Source of the DNA: CAYSFW01 sp964620675
Lineage (GTDB): Bacteria > Pseudomonadota > Gammaproteobacteria > UWMA-0217
Reading direction: 5' to 3'
Assembly (NCBI GenBank): GCA_964620675.1
Contig: CAZUJU010000007.1
Coordinates: forward strand, 1-64,000
DNA: 64,000 nt
Shown: one piece after another, positions 45,640 through 54,893 of the stretch
Layout: every line of letters starts with the position of its first letter
How positions within the stretch are numbered: the stretch's first letter is position 1
Notes under the pieces: model-generated
The model's database searches: none
What the model was told of the DNA's origin: nothing
What the model saw: the letters and a program-made list of their open reading frames with translations, nothing else
Program-made: the position numbers and the translations under genes

Positions 45640-45668
45640 TTGCGGGATCCGGGATCAAGGTTTATAAC
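45640..45668 (+). promoter_or_regulatory. adk promoter
   Basis: TTGCGG at 45640-45645, a 17-base spacer and TATAAC at 45663-45668. The transcript would begin near 45675, about 35 bases before the adk ATG. The remainder of the divergent mrdA-adk space (45446-45639) shows no further gene. Confidence 0.6.
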
Positions 45669-45710
45669 TCGCGCGTCTCAACCGTACTCGGTACGCTAAG
45701 GAACGCCGTC

Positions 45711-46361
45711 ATGCGCATCGTTTTGATCGGAGCTCCCGGTTCCGGCAAAGGCACCCAGGCCAAACTCCTGATCGAGCACTATGCCATCCCCCATCTGGCG
45801 ACCGGGGATTTGCTGCGCACCGCCATCAAGCAGGCCACTCCGTTTGGCCGCAGGGTCAAAGCGGCGATGGATGCCAGTGAACCGGTGACCGATGAATTGG
45901 TGCTCGGGATCATCGAGGAACGGCTCCAGGTATCCGACACTGATAACGGATTCGTGCTCGATGGCTTTCCCCGCACCATCGCCCAGGCCGCAGCGCTCGA
46001 CGCGATGCTGGAGGGCCGCAACTGGCGCCTCGATCTAGTCGTTCTGATCGACGTGCCGTTCGACAACCTCATGATGCGCATTACCGGGCGGCTGACCTGT
46101 ACCGAATGCGGCACGGTATTCAACCGCTATTCCTCGCCCCCTCGCCAGGACGGCACCTGCGACGAATGCGGCGGCGATCTGCGCCACCGTGCCGATAACA
46201 AGGAAGACACCATCCGTAGCCGCCTTAGCGTGCACAAAGAGCAAACCGCTCCGCTAATCAATTACTACGAGCAGCAAGGCAAACTCCGGCGCATCGACGG
46301 CGAAGGCAGCATCGAACAGATCTTCGGCCGCATCAAAACCAGCCTCGCCCGCGCGGGATAG
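45711..46361 (+). CDS. adk: Adenylate kinase with zinc-type lid
   Basis: This enzyme interconverts ATP + AMP and 2 ADP. The 216-residue protein has GAPGSGKGTQ (P-loop), FVLDGFPRT, and TGDLLR in the AMP-binding part. Its lid domain carries four cysteines (C-x2-C-x16-C-x2-C: CTEC ... CDEC), the structural zinc type found in many Gram-positives and some Proteobacteria. Enterobacteria have a hydrogen-bonded lid instead. A longer frame begins at 45543 but the promoter and the conserved MRIVLIGAPG start set 45711. Confidence 0.96.
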   Translation: MRIVLIGAPGSGKGTQAKLLIEHYAIPHLATGDLLRTAIKQATPFGRRVKAAMDASEPVTDELVLGIIEERLQVSDTDNGFVLDGFPRTIAQAAALDAMLEGRNWRLDLVVLIDVPFDNLMMRITGRLTCTECGTVFNRYSSPPRQDGTCDECGGDLRHRADNKEDTIRSRLSVHKEQTAPLINYYEQQGKLRRIDGEGSIEQIFGRIKTSLARAG

Positions 46362-46383
46362 CCCTGCGCCGCGCGGCCATGCG

Positions 46384-46408
46384 TCCGACCGCCGAACGCG
46401 CGGTCGGA
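46384..46408 (+). terminator. Possible adk terminator
   Basis: 9-bp arms TCCGACCGC (46384-46392) and GCGGTCGGA (46400-46408) with a 7-base loop are followed only by ATTTG, so the T-run is weak. Confidence 0.4.
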
Positions 46409-46473
46409 ATTTGCCCGTATCGACGTCGCAAGCTACGCTTACTGCCCGTGACCGTCCCACAGATTTCCGCGCG

Positions 46474-48708
46474 ATGACCGCCGCCAAGCCCAAGCACCCC
46501 CGCAACCGAGTGCGCGCCCGCGCCCGGCGGCACCTGCTGGTTGGCCTGGCGCTGTTACTCGCAGGCGCGCCGGGCTACGCAAACGAGGCGAATGACGACT
46601 TTTGGGCCTTATGTCGCCCGCTGGCCGACCCGAATCCACCTTTCGCGTCCGAGCACATCGGGAACGAGGTGCGCGTCAGCGCCGACGCGCTCGACAGCGC
46701 GGAAAATGCGAGCGGCTTGCTATTCAGCGGCGCGGTCAAATTACAGCAGCGCGACAACTGGCTGACCGCGGACAAGGTCGAGGTCTTCGAAACGCCGCGC
46801 CGCATCGTCGCGGAAGGCAATATCGAGGCGAAACAACCTGCCATGCTCGTCCGCAGCGACACGGCGGAATTCATCGAAGCGGATGACTACGCACGATTCA
46901 GCAATGTTCGCTACCAGTTCAATCCGCGCCACGCCTACGGCAGCGCCGACGCCATCGAACTGCGCGGCGAGATTGCCACGCTCGATCGAAGCTCGTTTTC
47001 CACCTGTGATCCGGGCGACCCCGATTGGATCCTGAAAGCCGACAACATCGTGCTCGACCGCGACCGCGGCGTGGGTACCGCACGCGAAGCTGCACTCTAT
47101 TTCAAAGGCGTACCGTTACTTTACTTGCCGATCGCGAGCTTCCCGATCGACGATCGCCGCCGCAGTGGCCTGCTCTATCCGAGCATCGGCAGCTCCTCAG
47201 GTTCCGGACTGATCGTCAATATACCGGTTTACTGGAACATCGCGCCGCAGCTCGACGCGACCCTGACCCCACGCTACCTCAACAATCGCGGCATCATGCT
47301 CGACAGCGAGTTCCGCTACCTGGGTCGGAACTACCGTGGCGAACTCGACGCCAGCCATCTCGCCGACCGCAAGGTCGACGAGGCACGCCAACGCTTCGAA
47401 TTCAATCACAGCAGCTCGATTACGCGGCACTGGTCGCTCGACCTAAGCGGTACGCGTGTTTCGGACCACGACTACTACCTCGACTTCGGCGATTCACTGA
47501 ACGATCGCAGCCTGACCCACCTTGAACGCCGCGCGGATCTGAGCTATCGCAGCCGTTTCATTGAAGGACTGATTCGCGGTCAGGCCTTTCAGACCATCGA
47601 CCCCGGCATCGCTTTGGCCGCTCGGCCGTACCGACGTTTGCCCCAGATCGTGCTCAACATTAATGACCCCTTCGGCAGCGACCGCTTCGGCTTTTCCCTC
47701 GAAAGCGAACTGACTCGTTTCGTGCACGACGACAACCTCGAAGGCAACCGCCTCGAACTCGCCCCGCGCGCCAGCCTGCGCTGGCAACGACCCGGCTATT
47801 ACGTCCAACCCGCGCTGACCTGGCACTACACCCGCTACGACCTCGACGCATTTGGCGCCGAGCCCGCGCGCGACCTGACCCGCGCGATGCCGCTCGCCAG
47901 CGTCGACAGCGGCCTGTTCTTCGAGCGGCCAACCGCCGCGGGCGGGTTGCAAACGCTGGAGCCGCGACTGTTCTACACCTACATCCCCTATCGCGATCAG
48001 GACACGTTCCCGGTTTTCGACACCAACGAAACCGCGTTCAGCTTCGCCACCCTGTTTCGCGACAACCGTTTCAGCGGCTCCGACCGCATCGGTGACGCCA
48101 ACCAATTCACGCTCGGACTGACCACGCGCACCCTGCGCCCGGAAAACGGCGCCGAACACTGGCGCGCCAGCCTCGGGCAGGTGTACTACCTGCACGACCG
48201 CGAGGTCACTCTCCCCGGCGGCGCGCCGGCCCAGGATTCACGCTCGGACTACGCCGCCGAACTGAGCTACACCGGCAGCCAGGGGCTGTCCGGGCGCGCC
48301 AGCGTACTGGTCGATGCCGAGGCGCTAGAGACCCGCGTCTCCAGCGTCATGCTCAACTATCGCATCGATCGCGAACGCCTCGTCAACCTCGAATATCGCC
48401 TGCGCCGCGACGAAATCGAACAAACCAATCTCTCGTTCGTCTGGCCTTTGCGCCAAAACTGGCGCCTGTTCGGGCGCTGGCTCTACTCCCTCGAAGACAC
48501 CCGCCACCTCGAACTGATGGGCGGCCTGGAGTACGAAAGCTGCTGCTGGGCCGCACGCGCGCTGAACCGACGATTCATCCTGAACGATCAGGAGGACTAT
48601 AATGATGCGTTTTACTTCGAGCTCATCCTGAAAGGCTTGGGTTCTCTCGGCAAGGCCGGTAGCCTGCTGCAACAATTGATTTCCGGATATCAAAATGAAC
48701 TTGATTAG
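46474..48708 (+). CDS. lptD: LPS assembly outer membrane protein LptD
   Basis: LptD with LptE places lipopolysaccharide in the outer leaflet. The 744-residue protein has a signal peptide, an N-terminal beta-taco domain (about residues 40-210), and a 26-strand barrel. DPDWILKADNIVLDRDRGVG and GVPLLYLPIASFPIDDRRRSGLLYP are family motifs. The cysteines fit the usual disulphide scheme: one near residue 47, one in FSTCDPGDPDW, and an adjacent CC in YESCCWAARAL. surA overlaps its 3' end by 14 bases, the standard lptD-surA-pdxA order. Confidence 0.95.
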   Translation: MTAAKPKHPRNRVRARARRHLLVGLALLLAGAPGYANEANDDFWALCRPLADPNPPFASEHIGNEVRVSADALDSAENASGLLFSGAVKLQQRDNWLTADKVEVFETPRRIVAEGNIEAKQPAMLVRSDTAEFIEADDYARFSNVRYQFNPRHAYGSADAIELRGEIATLDRSSFSTCDPGDPDWILKADNIVLDRDRGVGTAREAALYFKGVPLLYLPIASFPIDDRRRSGLLYPSIGSSSGSGLIVNIPVYWNIAPQLDATLTPRYLNNRGIMLDSEFRYLGRNYRGELDASHLADRKVDEARQRFEFNHSSSITRHWSLDLSGTRVSDHDYYLDFGDSLNDRSLTHLERRADLSYRSRFIEGLIRGQAFQTIDPGIALAARPYRRLPQIVLNINDPFGSDRFGFSLESELTRFVHDDNLEGNRLELAPRASLRWQRPGYYVQPALTWHYTRYDLDAFGAEPARDLTRAMPLASVDSGLFFERPTAAGGLQTLEPRLFYTYIPYRDQDTFPVFDTNETAFSFATLFRDNRFSGSDRIGDANQFTLGLTTRTLRPENGAEHWRASLGQVYYLHDREVTLPGGAPAQDSRSDYAAELSYTGSQGLSGRASVLVDAEALETRVSSVMLNYRIDRERLVNLEYRLRRDEIEQTNLSFVWPLRQNWRLFGRWLYSLEDTRHLELMGGLEYESCCWAARALNRRFILNDQEDYNDAFYFELILKGLGSLGKAGSLLQQLISGYQNELD

Positions 48709-50005
48709 ACTGAAGTCCTGGGCTGTCGCCATCGCCCTCGCCTTGATCGCGAGTCACGCCGCCGCGGAAGTGCGCTGGCTCGACCGCATTGTCGCGGTCG
48801 CCGGACAGGACGTGGTCACCGAGACCGAGCTGCGCGCGTCACTGAACCAGATCGTGCGCGAATTGCGCGCCCGCAACACCACGCCGCCATCCGACGCCGT
48901 GCTGGTCAAACAGGTGCTTGACCGGATCATCCTCGACAAGCTCCAGCAGCAGCGCGCCGACGCCCTCGGCATCCGAATCGACGACATCACCCTCGATCGC
49001 GCGGTGCAAAATATCGCCGGTGAGAACAACATGACGGTGAGTCAGTTCCGCGAATCACTCGAACGCGATGGGATTCCATTTCAGAGCTTTCGCGACAAGG
49101 TCCGCACCGAACTCGCCACCGCCCAGCTGCAACGCCGCGAGGTCGATAACCGTGTGACCGTCAGCGAACAGGAGATCACCGATCTGATCGCCAAGCAGAA
49201 CCTCGGCACCGGCAGCACCCAAGAGTACCGCGTCAGCCATATCCTGATCGCCGTCCCCGAGGCCGCCAATCCAGCGCAGATCGAGGCGGCGCAGCAACAG
49301 GCCACCGAGGTGCGCCGGCGGGCCGCCGCCGGTGAGGACTTCGGTCAGCTCGCGGTGGCACACTCGAAAAGTCAGCAGGCACTCCAGGGCGGCGACCTCG
49401 GTTGGCGCGCGGCGGACCAGTTACCGACAATTTTTGCCGACCAGATCCTGCAACTGGCGCCGCAAGGGGTCAGCGAAGTCATCCGCAGCGGCAGCGGGTT
49501 TCACATCGTCAAGTTGATGGACAAGCGTGGCGGCCAGAGCGGCCCGCAGATCACCCAAACCCGGGCGCGCCACATCCTGCTCAAGACCACCGAAGTTCGC
49601 GACGTCGCGACGGCCCGGCAACAGCTGCAGGATTACAAGCGCCGGGTTCAAGCCGGCGAAGACTTCTCCGCCCTGGCACGACGGTTCTCGGAGGATACTG
49701 GCAGCGCCGTCGAGGGCGGCGAGCTCGGCTGGAATGCGGTCGGCGCGTTCGTCCCCGAGTTCGAAGAGACGCTCGCGCGGTTGCGCCCAGGCGAAATTGC
49801 CGAACCCATCCAGACGCGATTCGGCTGGCATTTGATTCAACTGATGGAGCGACGCCAAACCCAGGTTGCCGACGACACCCTGCGCTCACGGGCACGAGAG
49901 CTCATTTCGCGCCAGAAGCGTGAGGAAGAACTGGAGCTCTGGCTGCGGCGGCTGCGCGATGAGTCCTTCGTCGAGTACCGCATCGGTCAATCGTCCGGTT
50001 CCTGA
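48695..50005 (+). CDS. surA: Periplasmic chaperone/prolyl isomerase SurA
   Basis: SurA escorts unfolded outer-membrane proteins, including LptD, to the Bam complex. The 436-residue protein has a signal peptide (about 25 residues, ending HAAAEVRWLD) and an N-terminal chaperone domain. Two parvulin domains follow: one begins EYRVSHILIAVPE, the other RARHILLKTTEVRD, each with the GGDLGW or GGELGW motif. A C-terminal helix completes the chaperone core. It overlaps lptD and is followed by pdxA after 23 bases. Confidence 0.96.
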   Translation: MNLIRLKSWAVAIALALIASHAAAEVRWLDRIVAVAGQDVVTETELRASLNQIVRELRARNTTPPSDAVLVKQVLDRIILDKLQQQRADALGIRIDDITLDRAVQNIAGENNMTVSQFRESLERDGIPFQSFRDKVRTELATAQLQRREVDNRVTVSEQEITDLIAKQNLGTGSTQEYRVSHILIAVPEAANPAQIEAAQQQATEVRRRAAAGEDFGQLAVAHSKSQQALQGGDLGWRAADQLPTIFADQILQLAPQGVSEVIRSGSGFHIVKLMDKRGGQSGPQITQTRARHILLKTTEVRDVATARQQLQDYKRRVQAGEDFSALARRFSEDTGSAVEGGELGWNAVGAFVPEFEETLARLRPGEIAEPIQTRFGWHLIQLMERRQTQVADDTLRSRARELISRQKREEELELWLRRLRDESFVEYRIGQSSGS

Positions 50006-50028
50006 GCGACGCGTCAACTCGCCCGAAC

Positions 50029-51009
50029 ATGGCCACGCCCATTAGACCGATCGCCATTACACCCGGTGAACCGGCGGGTATCGGACCCGATCTGGTGCTG
50101 CAACTTGCGGCGCAAGCGGCATTACCCGCACCCTGTGTCGTCATTGCCGACCCGGAACTGATGCGCGCGCGGGCGCAACGCCTGGGCCTGCGACTACGGA
50201 TTGATCCGGGTCCGATCACCGCCCACCCATCCAGCGAGCCCTCACTCAGCGTGCTGCCCGTCACGCTGCAACACTCGGTTGAGCCCGGCCGACTCGATCC
50301 AGGCAACGCCACGTACGTGCTCGAAACCTTGCGCCGCGCGACCGCCGGTTGCCTCAGCGGAGAATTCGCGGCGCTCGTGACCGGACCGGTGCATAAGGGT
50401 GTCATCAACGACGCGGGCATCGCGTTCTCCGGCCACACCGAGTTTCTCGCCGATCTATGCGGCGGCGTCCAGCCGGTCATGCTGTTGGCCACCGACACCT
50501 TGCGGGTCGCGCTCGTGACCACCCATCTGCCGTTACGCGACGTGGCGGCCGCGATCACGGCGGACAGACTTGAACAGACCTTGCGCATCTTGCGCCGCGA
50601 TCTCATCGAGCGCTTTCGGATCCCCGCCCCGCGTATCCTCGTTTGCGGTCTCAATCCGCATGCCGGCGAAGGCGGGCATCTCGGCGACGAGGAAATCACG
50701 GTGATCGCGCCCGTTCTCGAATGCCTGCGCGGCGAAGGTTTCCAATTGATCGGCCCGGCGCCTGCCGACACGGCGTTTACGCCAGCCGGGCTCGTCGACG
50801 CCGATGTCGTCCTTGCGATGTATCACGACCAGGGTTTGCCGGTCCTCAAGTACGTCGGGTTCGGCAACGCGGTCAACATCACGCTTGGATTGCCAATCGT
50901 GCGCACTTCGGTCGACCACGGTACCGCGCTCGCCCTCGCTGGCCGCGGCGAGGCTGACCCGGGCAGCCTGATTGCCGCGCTGCGGATGGCCCGCAGTCTC
51001 GCGGCATAG
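50029..51009 (+). CDS. pdxA: 4-hydroxythreonine-4-phosphate dehydrogenase
   Basis: PdxA oxidises 4-phosphohydroxy-L-threonine in the DXP-dependent pyridoxal phosphate pathway. The 326-residue protein starts with AITPGEPAGIGPDL. It has FSGHTEFLADLCGG with metal-ligand His, VCGLNPHAGEGGHLGDEE, and VLAMYHDQGLPVLKYVGFGN with the third ligand. Length is normal. In enterobacteria rsmA and apaG follow; here the next gene is an unrelated PilZ protein, so the classic operon is cut short. Confidence 0.96.
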   Translation: MATPIRPIAITPGEPAGIGPDLVLQLAAQAALPAPCVVIADPELMRARAQRLGLRLRIDPGPITAHPSSEPSLSVLPVTLQHSVEPGRLDPGNATYVLETLRRATAGCLSGEFAALVTGPVHKGVINDAGIAFSGHTEFLADLCGGVQPVMLLATDTLRVALVTTHLPLRDVAAAITADRLEQTLRILRRDLIERFRIPAPRILVCGLNPHAGEGGHLGDEEITVIAPVLECLRGEGFQLIGPAPADTAFTPAGLVDADVVLAMYHDQGLPVLKYVGFGNAVNITLGLPIVRTSVDHGTALALAGRGEADPGSLIAALRMARSLAA

Positions 51010-51203
51010 CGCCACCGAGTTCTCGAAATCGGCGCCGGCGGCGCGCTTGCCACGCGCGCGCTGTGAAGCCCTTCCTGTCACCCGCCCCAACTCGCGTTTT
51101 AACATAATGGTCACGGACATCCAGCCACCTTGGAGGCGCGGAGCACGCCGCCACGCGACCGAGTCAGGTCGCGTACAACAACTAGAAAAAAGGGCTCAAT
51201 ACC

Positions 51204-51563
51204 ATGTCTGAAGACGACTCTATCCAACGGCGATCGTATTACCGCCTGCGCTACTTTGCCGAGATCGACGATTCCCCCCAGGTGGAAATCGACGGGCAGT
51301 ACTACCGCCTGGTCGAACTCTCTGAAGGAGGCGCACGGATCGAAACCGGCGCGACCCGGTTTGGCGAACGCGCCGAGATCCGCGGACGCATTCACTACAA
51401 CGACATCGACTACGACACCTTCGAGGCCACCGTACTGCGCACCGAACGCACCGAGATCGTGATGCGCTTCTTCCGCGGCATCGGTCTCAAACGCATGATC
51501 GACGAGCAACGCCGCATGCGTCTGCACTACCCGCACCTCTATCGCCCAAAGCTCGTGGCGTAG
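51204..51563 (+). CDS. PilZ-domain protein (probable c-di-GMP binding)
   Basis: The 119-residue protein is essentially one PilZ domain. It has an RRSYYRLRY N-terminal arginine motif (RxxxR type) near residue 9 and LVELSEGGARIE, matching the D/NxSxxG signature loosely (E for D/N), near residue 37. A basic helical tail, LKRMIDEQRRMRLHYPHLYR, follows. The E-x-S-x-x-G form may still bind c-di-GMP, but this needs testing. A partial copy of its tail is encoded about 200 bases downstream. Confidence 0.82.
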   Translation: MSEDDSIQRRSYYRLRYFAEIDDSPQVEIDGQYYRLVELSEGGARIETGATRFGERAEIRGRIHYNDIDYDTFEATVLRTERTEIVMRFFRGIGLKRMIDEQRRMRLHYPHLYRPKLVA

Positions 51564-51725
51564 AATCCGGCGGCCGCTGACGTTGGCACGCAATCGCTTA
51601 CGTCCGGCGTCGGCGGGCACGGATTCGGGTGCAGCAGCAAGCGTCCGGGGCGAACCGTCCCCGGCGCAATAGATGTAACGATCCGTCGCGTCGCTTGGCG
51701 GCGGACGGGCAGATCAAGGCCCAAG

Positions 51726-51944
51726 GTGGCACATAATCAAGAGGTCAACAGCATCGTACTCAGGCTCCAGATCCCGATCAGTTTCAAACGCATGCTCGAT
51801 GAACAGCGGCGGATGATCGCCCGCTATCCGATGTACTATCGGCCGACGCCGCGCGCTGAGCACTTGTGTTTGGGCCACCCAAGCGCCGGGACGCTGCGAC
51901 AAAATCCCTACCGGATCACCGCCAGCGTGGGGTGCTCGACTTGA
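51726..51944 (+). pseudogene. Partial duplicate of the PilZ protein tail
   Basis: This 72-residue frame includes FKRMLDEQRRMIARYPMYYR, which matches the tail of the upstream PilZ protein (LKRMIDEQRRMRLHYPHLYR) and is preceded by a matching IVLRL strand. The PilZ core and the arginine motif are missing, and the remaining C-terminus has no similarity. I read it as a remnant of a tandem duplication. It could instead be a small expressed protein; it has a possible GTG start at 51726 but no clear ribosome site. Confidence 0.6.
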
Positions 51945-51997
51945 GTCTGTAGAATGCGCCGCCATCGCTTGCCTACGCTCTAACATCGATTCGCACC

Positions 51998-53047
51998 ATG
52001 ACCCATACCATAACCCTCCGACCCAACGGCCTACAGTTCACCGCCGAGCCCGGCGAGCCGCTGCTGGAGGCAGCCCTGCGTCAGGGCATACCGCTCGCCT
52101 ATGGGTGTCGCAGCGGTAACTGCGGCGACTGTGCCGGCCAACTCGCATCGGGCCAGATCGACTACGCGAGCGCCCGACCTGCCGGGTTGACCGAAGAGGA
52201 GCATCGACGCGGCAAGGTGCTGCTGTGCCAGGCCCACGCATTAACCGATCTCGAGCTTGAAGCACGCATCGTCGACGCCCCGGCGCACATCCCGATCAAG
52301 ACCCTACCCGCGCGCGTGATCACGCGTACCCGCTTGAGCCACGACGTCATGTTGCTCGAACTCAAACTCCCTGCCAGCGAGCGACTGCAATTTCTGCCGG
52401 GCCAGTATGTGGAAATTCTGCTGAAAGTCGGTAAGGCACGCGCGTTCTCGATCGCCAACGCGCCGCGCGCGGACGACGTATTGCAACTCCATATACGCGC
52501 CGTGGCGGGTGGGCTGTTCACCCAGCAGGTCTTTAACGATCTACCCGACAAGGCCCTGTTGCGGCTGCGCGGGCCGCTGGGCACCTTCTTCCTGCGTGAA
52601 GACACTGATCGACCGATCCTTCTGGTCGCCGGCGGGACTGGATTCGCCCCGATCAAAGCCATCGTCGAGCAGGCCGTAGCCAAGCGCCTCTCGCGCCCTA
52701 TGCATCTTTTCTGGGGGGTGCGGGCGCGCCAAGATCTCTACCTCGGCGGTCTCGCCCAGGCCTGGGCGGATGCACATGACGAGATTCGTTACACGCCGGT
52801 GTTGTCGGATCCCGCCGCCGAGGGCAGCTGGAGCGGTGCGTCCGGCCTGGTGCATGAACGCGTGTGCGCGACCTACCCAGACCTCAGCGGATACGACATC
52901 TACCTCTGCGGACCACCGGCGATGATTCAGGCTGCGACAACTGCGTTTACAGCGCTCGGACTGCCGCGCGATCGGCTGTTTCACGACAGCTTCGAGTTCA
53001 GCAAGGACGCTACAGCGGCCATCGCAGGCCATGTGTCGACTGTTTGA
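51998..53047 (+). CDS. 2Fe-2S/FAD oxidoreductase (ferredoxin-NADP reductase-like, AscD/DdhD group)
   Basis: The 349-residue protein fuses an N-terminal plant-type ferredoxin domain with a ferredoxin-NADP reductase module. The ferredoxin cluster motif is YGCRSGNCGDC, with the fourth Cys in LLCQAHA. The reductase part has RAFSIANAP (FAD), LLVAGGTGFAPIKAI (NAD(P)) and YLCGPPAMIQAA. This layout is shared by CDP-6-deoxy-glucoseen reductase and by electron carriers of oxygenases. No sugar-pathway partner is in the window, so the acceptor is unknown. Confidence 0.87.
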   Translation: MTHTITLRPNGLQFTAEPGEPLLEAALRQGIPLAYGCRSGNCGDCAGQLASGQIDYASARPAGLTEEEHRRGKVLLCQAHALTDLELEARIVDAPAHIPIKTLPARVITRTRLSHDVMLLELKLPASERLQFLPGQYVEILLKVGKARAFSIANAPRADDVLQLHIRAVAGGLFTQQVFNDLPDKALLRLRGPLGTFFLREDTDRPILLVAGGTGFAPIKAIVEQAVAKRLSRPMHLFWGVRARQDLYLGGLAQAWADAHDEIRYTPVLSDPAAEGSWSGASGLVHERVCATYPDLSGYDIYLCGPPAMIQAATTAFTALGLPRDRLFHDSFEFSKDATAAIAGHVSTV

Positions 53048-53393
53048 CGCGAAACCGCCGCCATCGTTCATGTCCGCACCCGCACCTAGGAGCCTGTCGG
53101 ACTTGAACCTAGAATTCTCGGTTGAACAGTGGGCGTAACAGATTTGTCACGGATTTCGCCACAAGTGGCAGTTTTGCCTCCAAGCGTGTCACGACCCGAG
53201 GACCACGCGACCGCAATGCATACCTCATGCGTCAGGGCGCGTCGGCACGCCGACGCGCCCTGACGCGCGAAATGCTGCCGTGCTTCAAAACGCTAAACGC
53301 GCCGAGTGAGGCACGGCGGCGACATCTCGGGCTCAGCTCGCGGTCGCCCGGCGTGCGAGCCACCGCGCGATCAACGCCTGAGGCTTTACGCGC
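53048..53393. other. Intergenic region with large palindrome
   Basis: These 346 bases between two converging genes hold no supportable coding region. They contain a 20-base stretch almost identical to the rpmE promoter region (53103-53122 with 3198-3217) and the long palindrome at 53229-53266. Confidence 0.55.
53229..53266. repeat. Near-perfect 38-bp palindrome
   Basis: Two 18-base arms (GCGTCAGGGCGCGTCGGC and its complement) are separated by two bases. It would form a very stable hairpin or cruciform. No T-run follows on either strand. It may act as a bidirectional stop between convergent genes or as a protein-binding site. Confidence 0.7.
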
Positions 53394-54545
53394 TCAAGCT
53401 GAGATGGGAGCGAATAGGTCGCGCACGATCGTCAAGGCCATCGACTCCGGCAACTCGACGTCGTCGTAAGTGACGACCTGACCGGGTTCGAGCGCGCGCG
53501 CAAGTACGCCGCCCTTGAGCACGCCGATCGGCACATGGCGGGGATTGTCCTGAACCAACGCCACCTCGCCCCGCAACTCGAAACCTCCAATCGCCTGCTC
53601 GATGCGATGCCCCTTTGGCAACGCGGTCTTGGCGATCGCCAGCACACCCAATCGTGGCTTGCGCGAATTGTTCAGCAACACGCCGCCGCCGTTCAACACC
53701 CGAGTCACGGTCTTGGCGATCTCGATCGCGCAGAGATGGTAGTTGCGGGTCAGCACATAGAACGGACCGTCGCCCATCTTGATGTTGCGTAGCGGAATGC
53801 GCTCGGCTTCGTCATGCAAGGCGGCGATGAAGACCCCGGGCGGTTGAGTGCGCGAAATCGTGTAGTCGGCAATCGGCTGGCCGAACGCTTGCGCTTTGGC
53901 CGCCAGCACCTTCGCGGCGTCATCGCTTTCGTCCTTTTGCATCCCTACCATCCCTTGCTGGAGAATGGTCGCACCCATACCGTTGCCGATGAACGCCTGC
54001 TCGATCTGGAGCTTGGTGCCATCGGTGAAAGACGTCGTCTGCGACAGACTGAAACCCTGGCGGTCGGCCCAGTACTGCATGTCCTCGCGTGTGGGATTGT
54101 GATTCATATAGCCTTTCATATTGCCGTAGACGAGCGGCTTGAATCCCATCTGAACCACGTCCTCATGCAGCGCCGCCAGACACCCGGGTTGATCCCCCTC
54201 GGCTTCGGTCACGAAACCCTTGTCGACGAAGTACGATCCGGTCGTAATATGAAATTCCGAATTCATCGTCACCACCGGGCGCCCGGCGCGCAGGGCGCGA
54301 TCCACCACGACGGTGGCGTGGATCGGGTCGCCGCTGCACTCGACGATCAGTTCGGATTTTTCGATCAATTCGTCGAGCGAGTTGGTGAGCGCTTCAGCGA
54401 ACGGAAATCCCGTGATATCCGAAGGCTTGCGCCGGGTCAAAATCGCGTTGAGACGATACTGCGGATAGTGCAGGGCAATCAGCCGGGCGAAACCATTGGC
54501 GATAAATCCTGTTCCCGCGAGCCCGATATTGCGTATGGCGTGCAT
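53394..54545 (-). CDS. COG4091-type NAD(P)-dependent homoserine-dehydrogenase-like protein with SAF domain
   Basis: The 383-residue protein begins with a Rossmann motif (NIGLAGTGFIANGFARL), then VVTMNSEFHITTGSYF and FGQPIADYTISRTQPPGVFI. A C-terminal SAF-like domain follows (about residues 290-383, with VALVQDNPRHVPIGVLKGGV and ALEPGQVVTYDDVELP). I recognise the architecture from COG4091, annotated as predicted homoserine dehydrogenase; no reaction is established for most members. The catalytic domain differs from true threonine-pathway enzymes. It stands alone on its strand. Confidence 0.75.
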   Translation of the reverse strand: MHAIRNIGLAGTGFIANGFARLIALHYPQYRLNAILTRRKPSDITGFPFAEALTNSLDELIEKSELIVECSGDPIHATVVVDRALRAGRPVVTMNSEFHITTGSYFVDKGFVTEAEGDQPGCLAALHEDVVQMGFKPLVYGNMKGYMNHNPTREDMQYWADRQGFSLSQTTSFTDGTKLQIEQAFIGNGMGATILQQGMVGMQKDESDDAAKVLAAKAQAFGQPIADYTISRTQPPGVFIAALHDEAERIPLRNIKMGDGPFYVLTRNYHLCAIEIAKTVTRVLNGGGVLLNNSRKPRLGVLAIAKTALPKGHRIEQAIGGFELRGEVALVQDNPRHVPIGVLKGGVLARALEPGQVVTYDDVELPESMALTIVRDLFAPISA

Positions 54546-54893
54546 TATACTTCCCGGTTGACGGCCACCGCTTGGGCGCTACAAGCGATGACCCTGACTG
54601 ATAAAGGTGACAAGGACTGATAAAACGGTTGGCGCTTGAGCGTTAATCTACCGCAATTCGCGGATACCCGAAGCACCCATCGATCGAATCTGCCGAATCG
54701 CTCACAACCCGTGCCGCAAGCCGGGCACCCGCCGAGTAGCCAACGCTGGGCCAACCCAGGCCTACTCCGCTGCTTCCCGCGGTTCGAGTACTGAATCCGA
54801 TTGAAAAATCGGCGCCCGTACCCAATGTCACCCGATCACGCCCATGCGTTGGCGCAATCGAATCGAACCAGCAACGACCCCCGCGCGTACCCC
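54546..54893. other. Intergenic region between divergent genes
   Basis: A 348-base stretch with no supportable gene. On the minus strand a TATAAT abuts the start of the COG4091 gene but has no -35, so it is probably chance. No promoter for the plus-strand gene at 54894 could be picked out with confidence. Confidence 0.4.

Noticed and set aside
53085..53140. GGAGCCTGTCGGACTT as a possible insertion-sequence end
   Set aside because: Resembles ends I associate with transposons, but no matching inverted end, target repeat or transposase remnant is seen.
54544..54549. TATAAT at the start of the COG4091 gene as its promoter
   Set aside because: It overlaps the start codon and has no -35; a downstream start would cut into the Rossmann fold.
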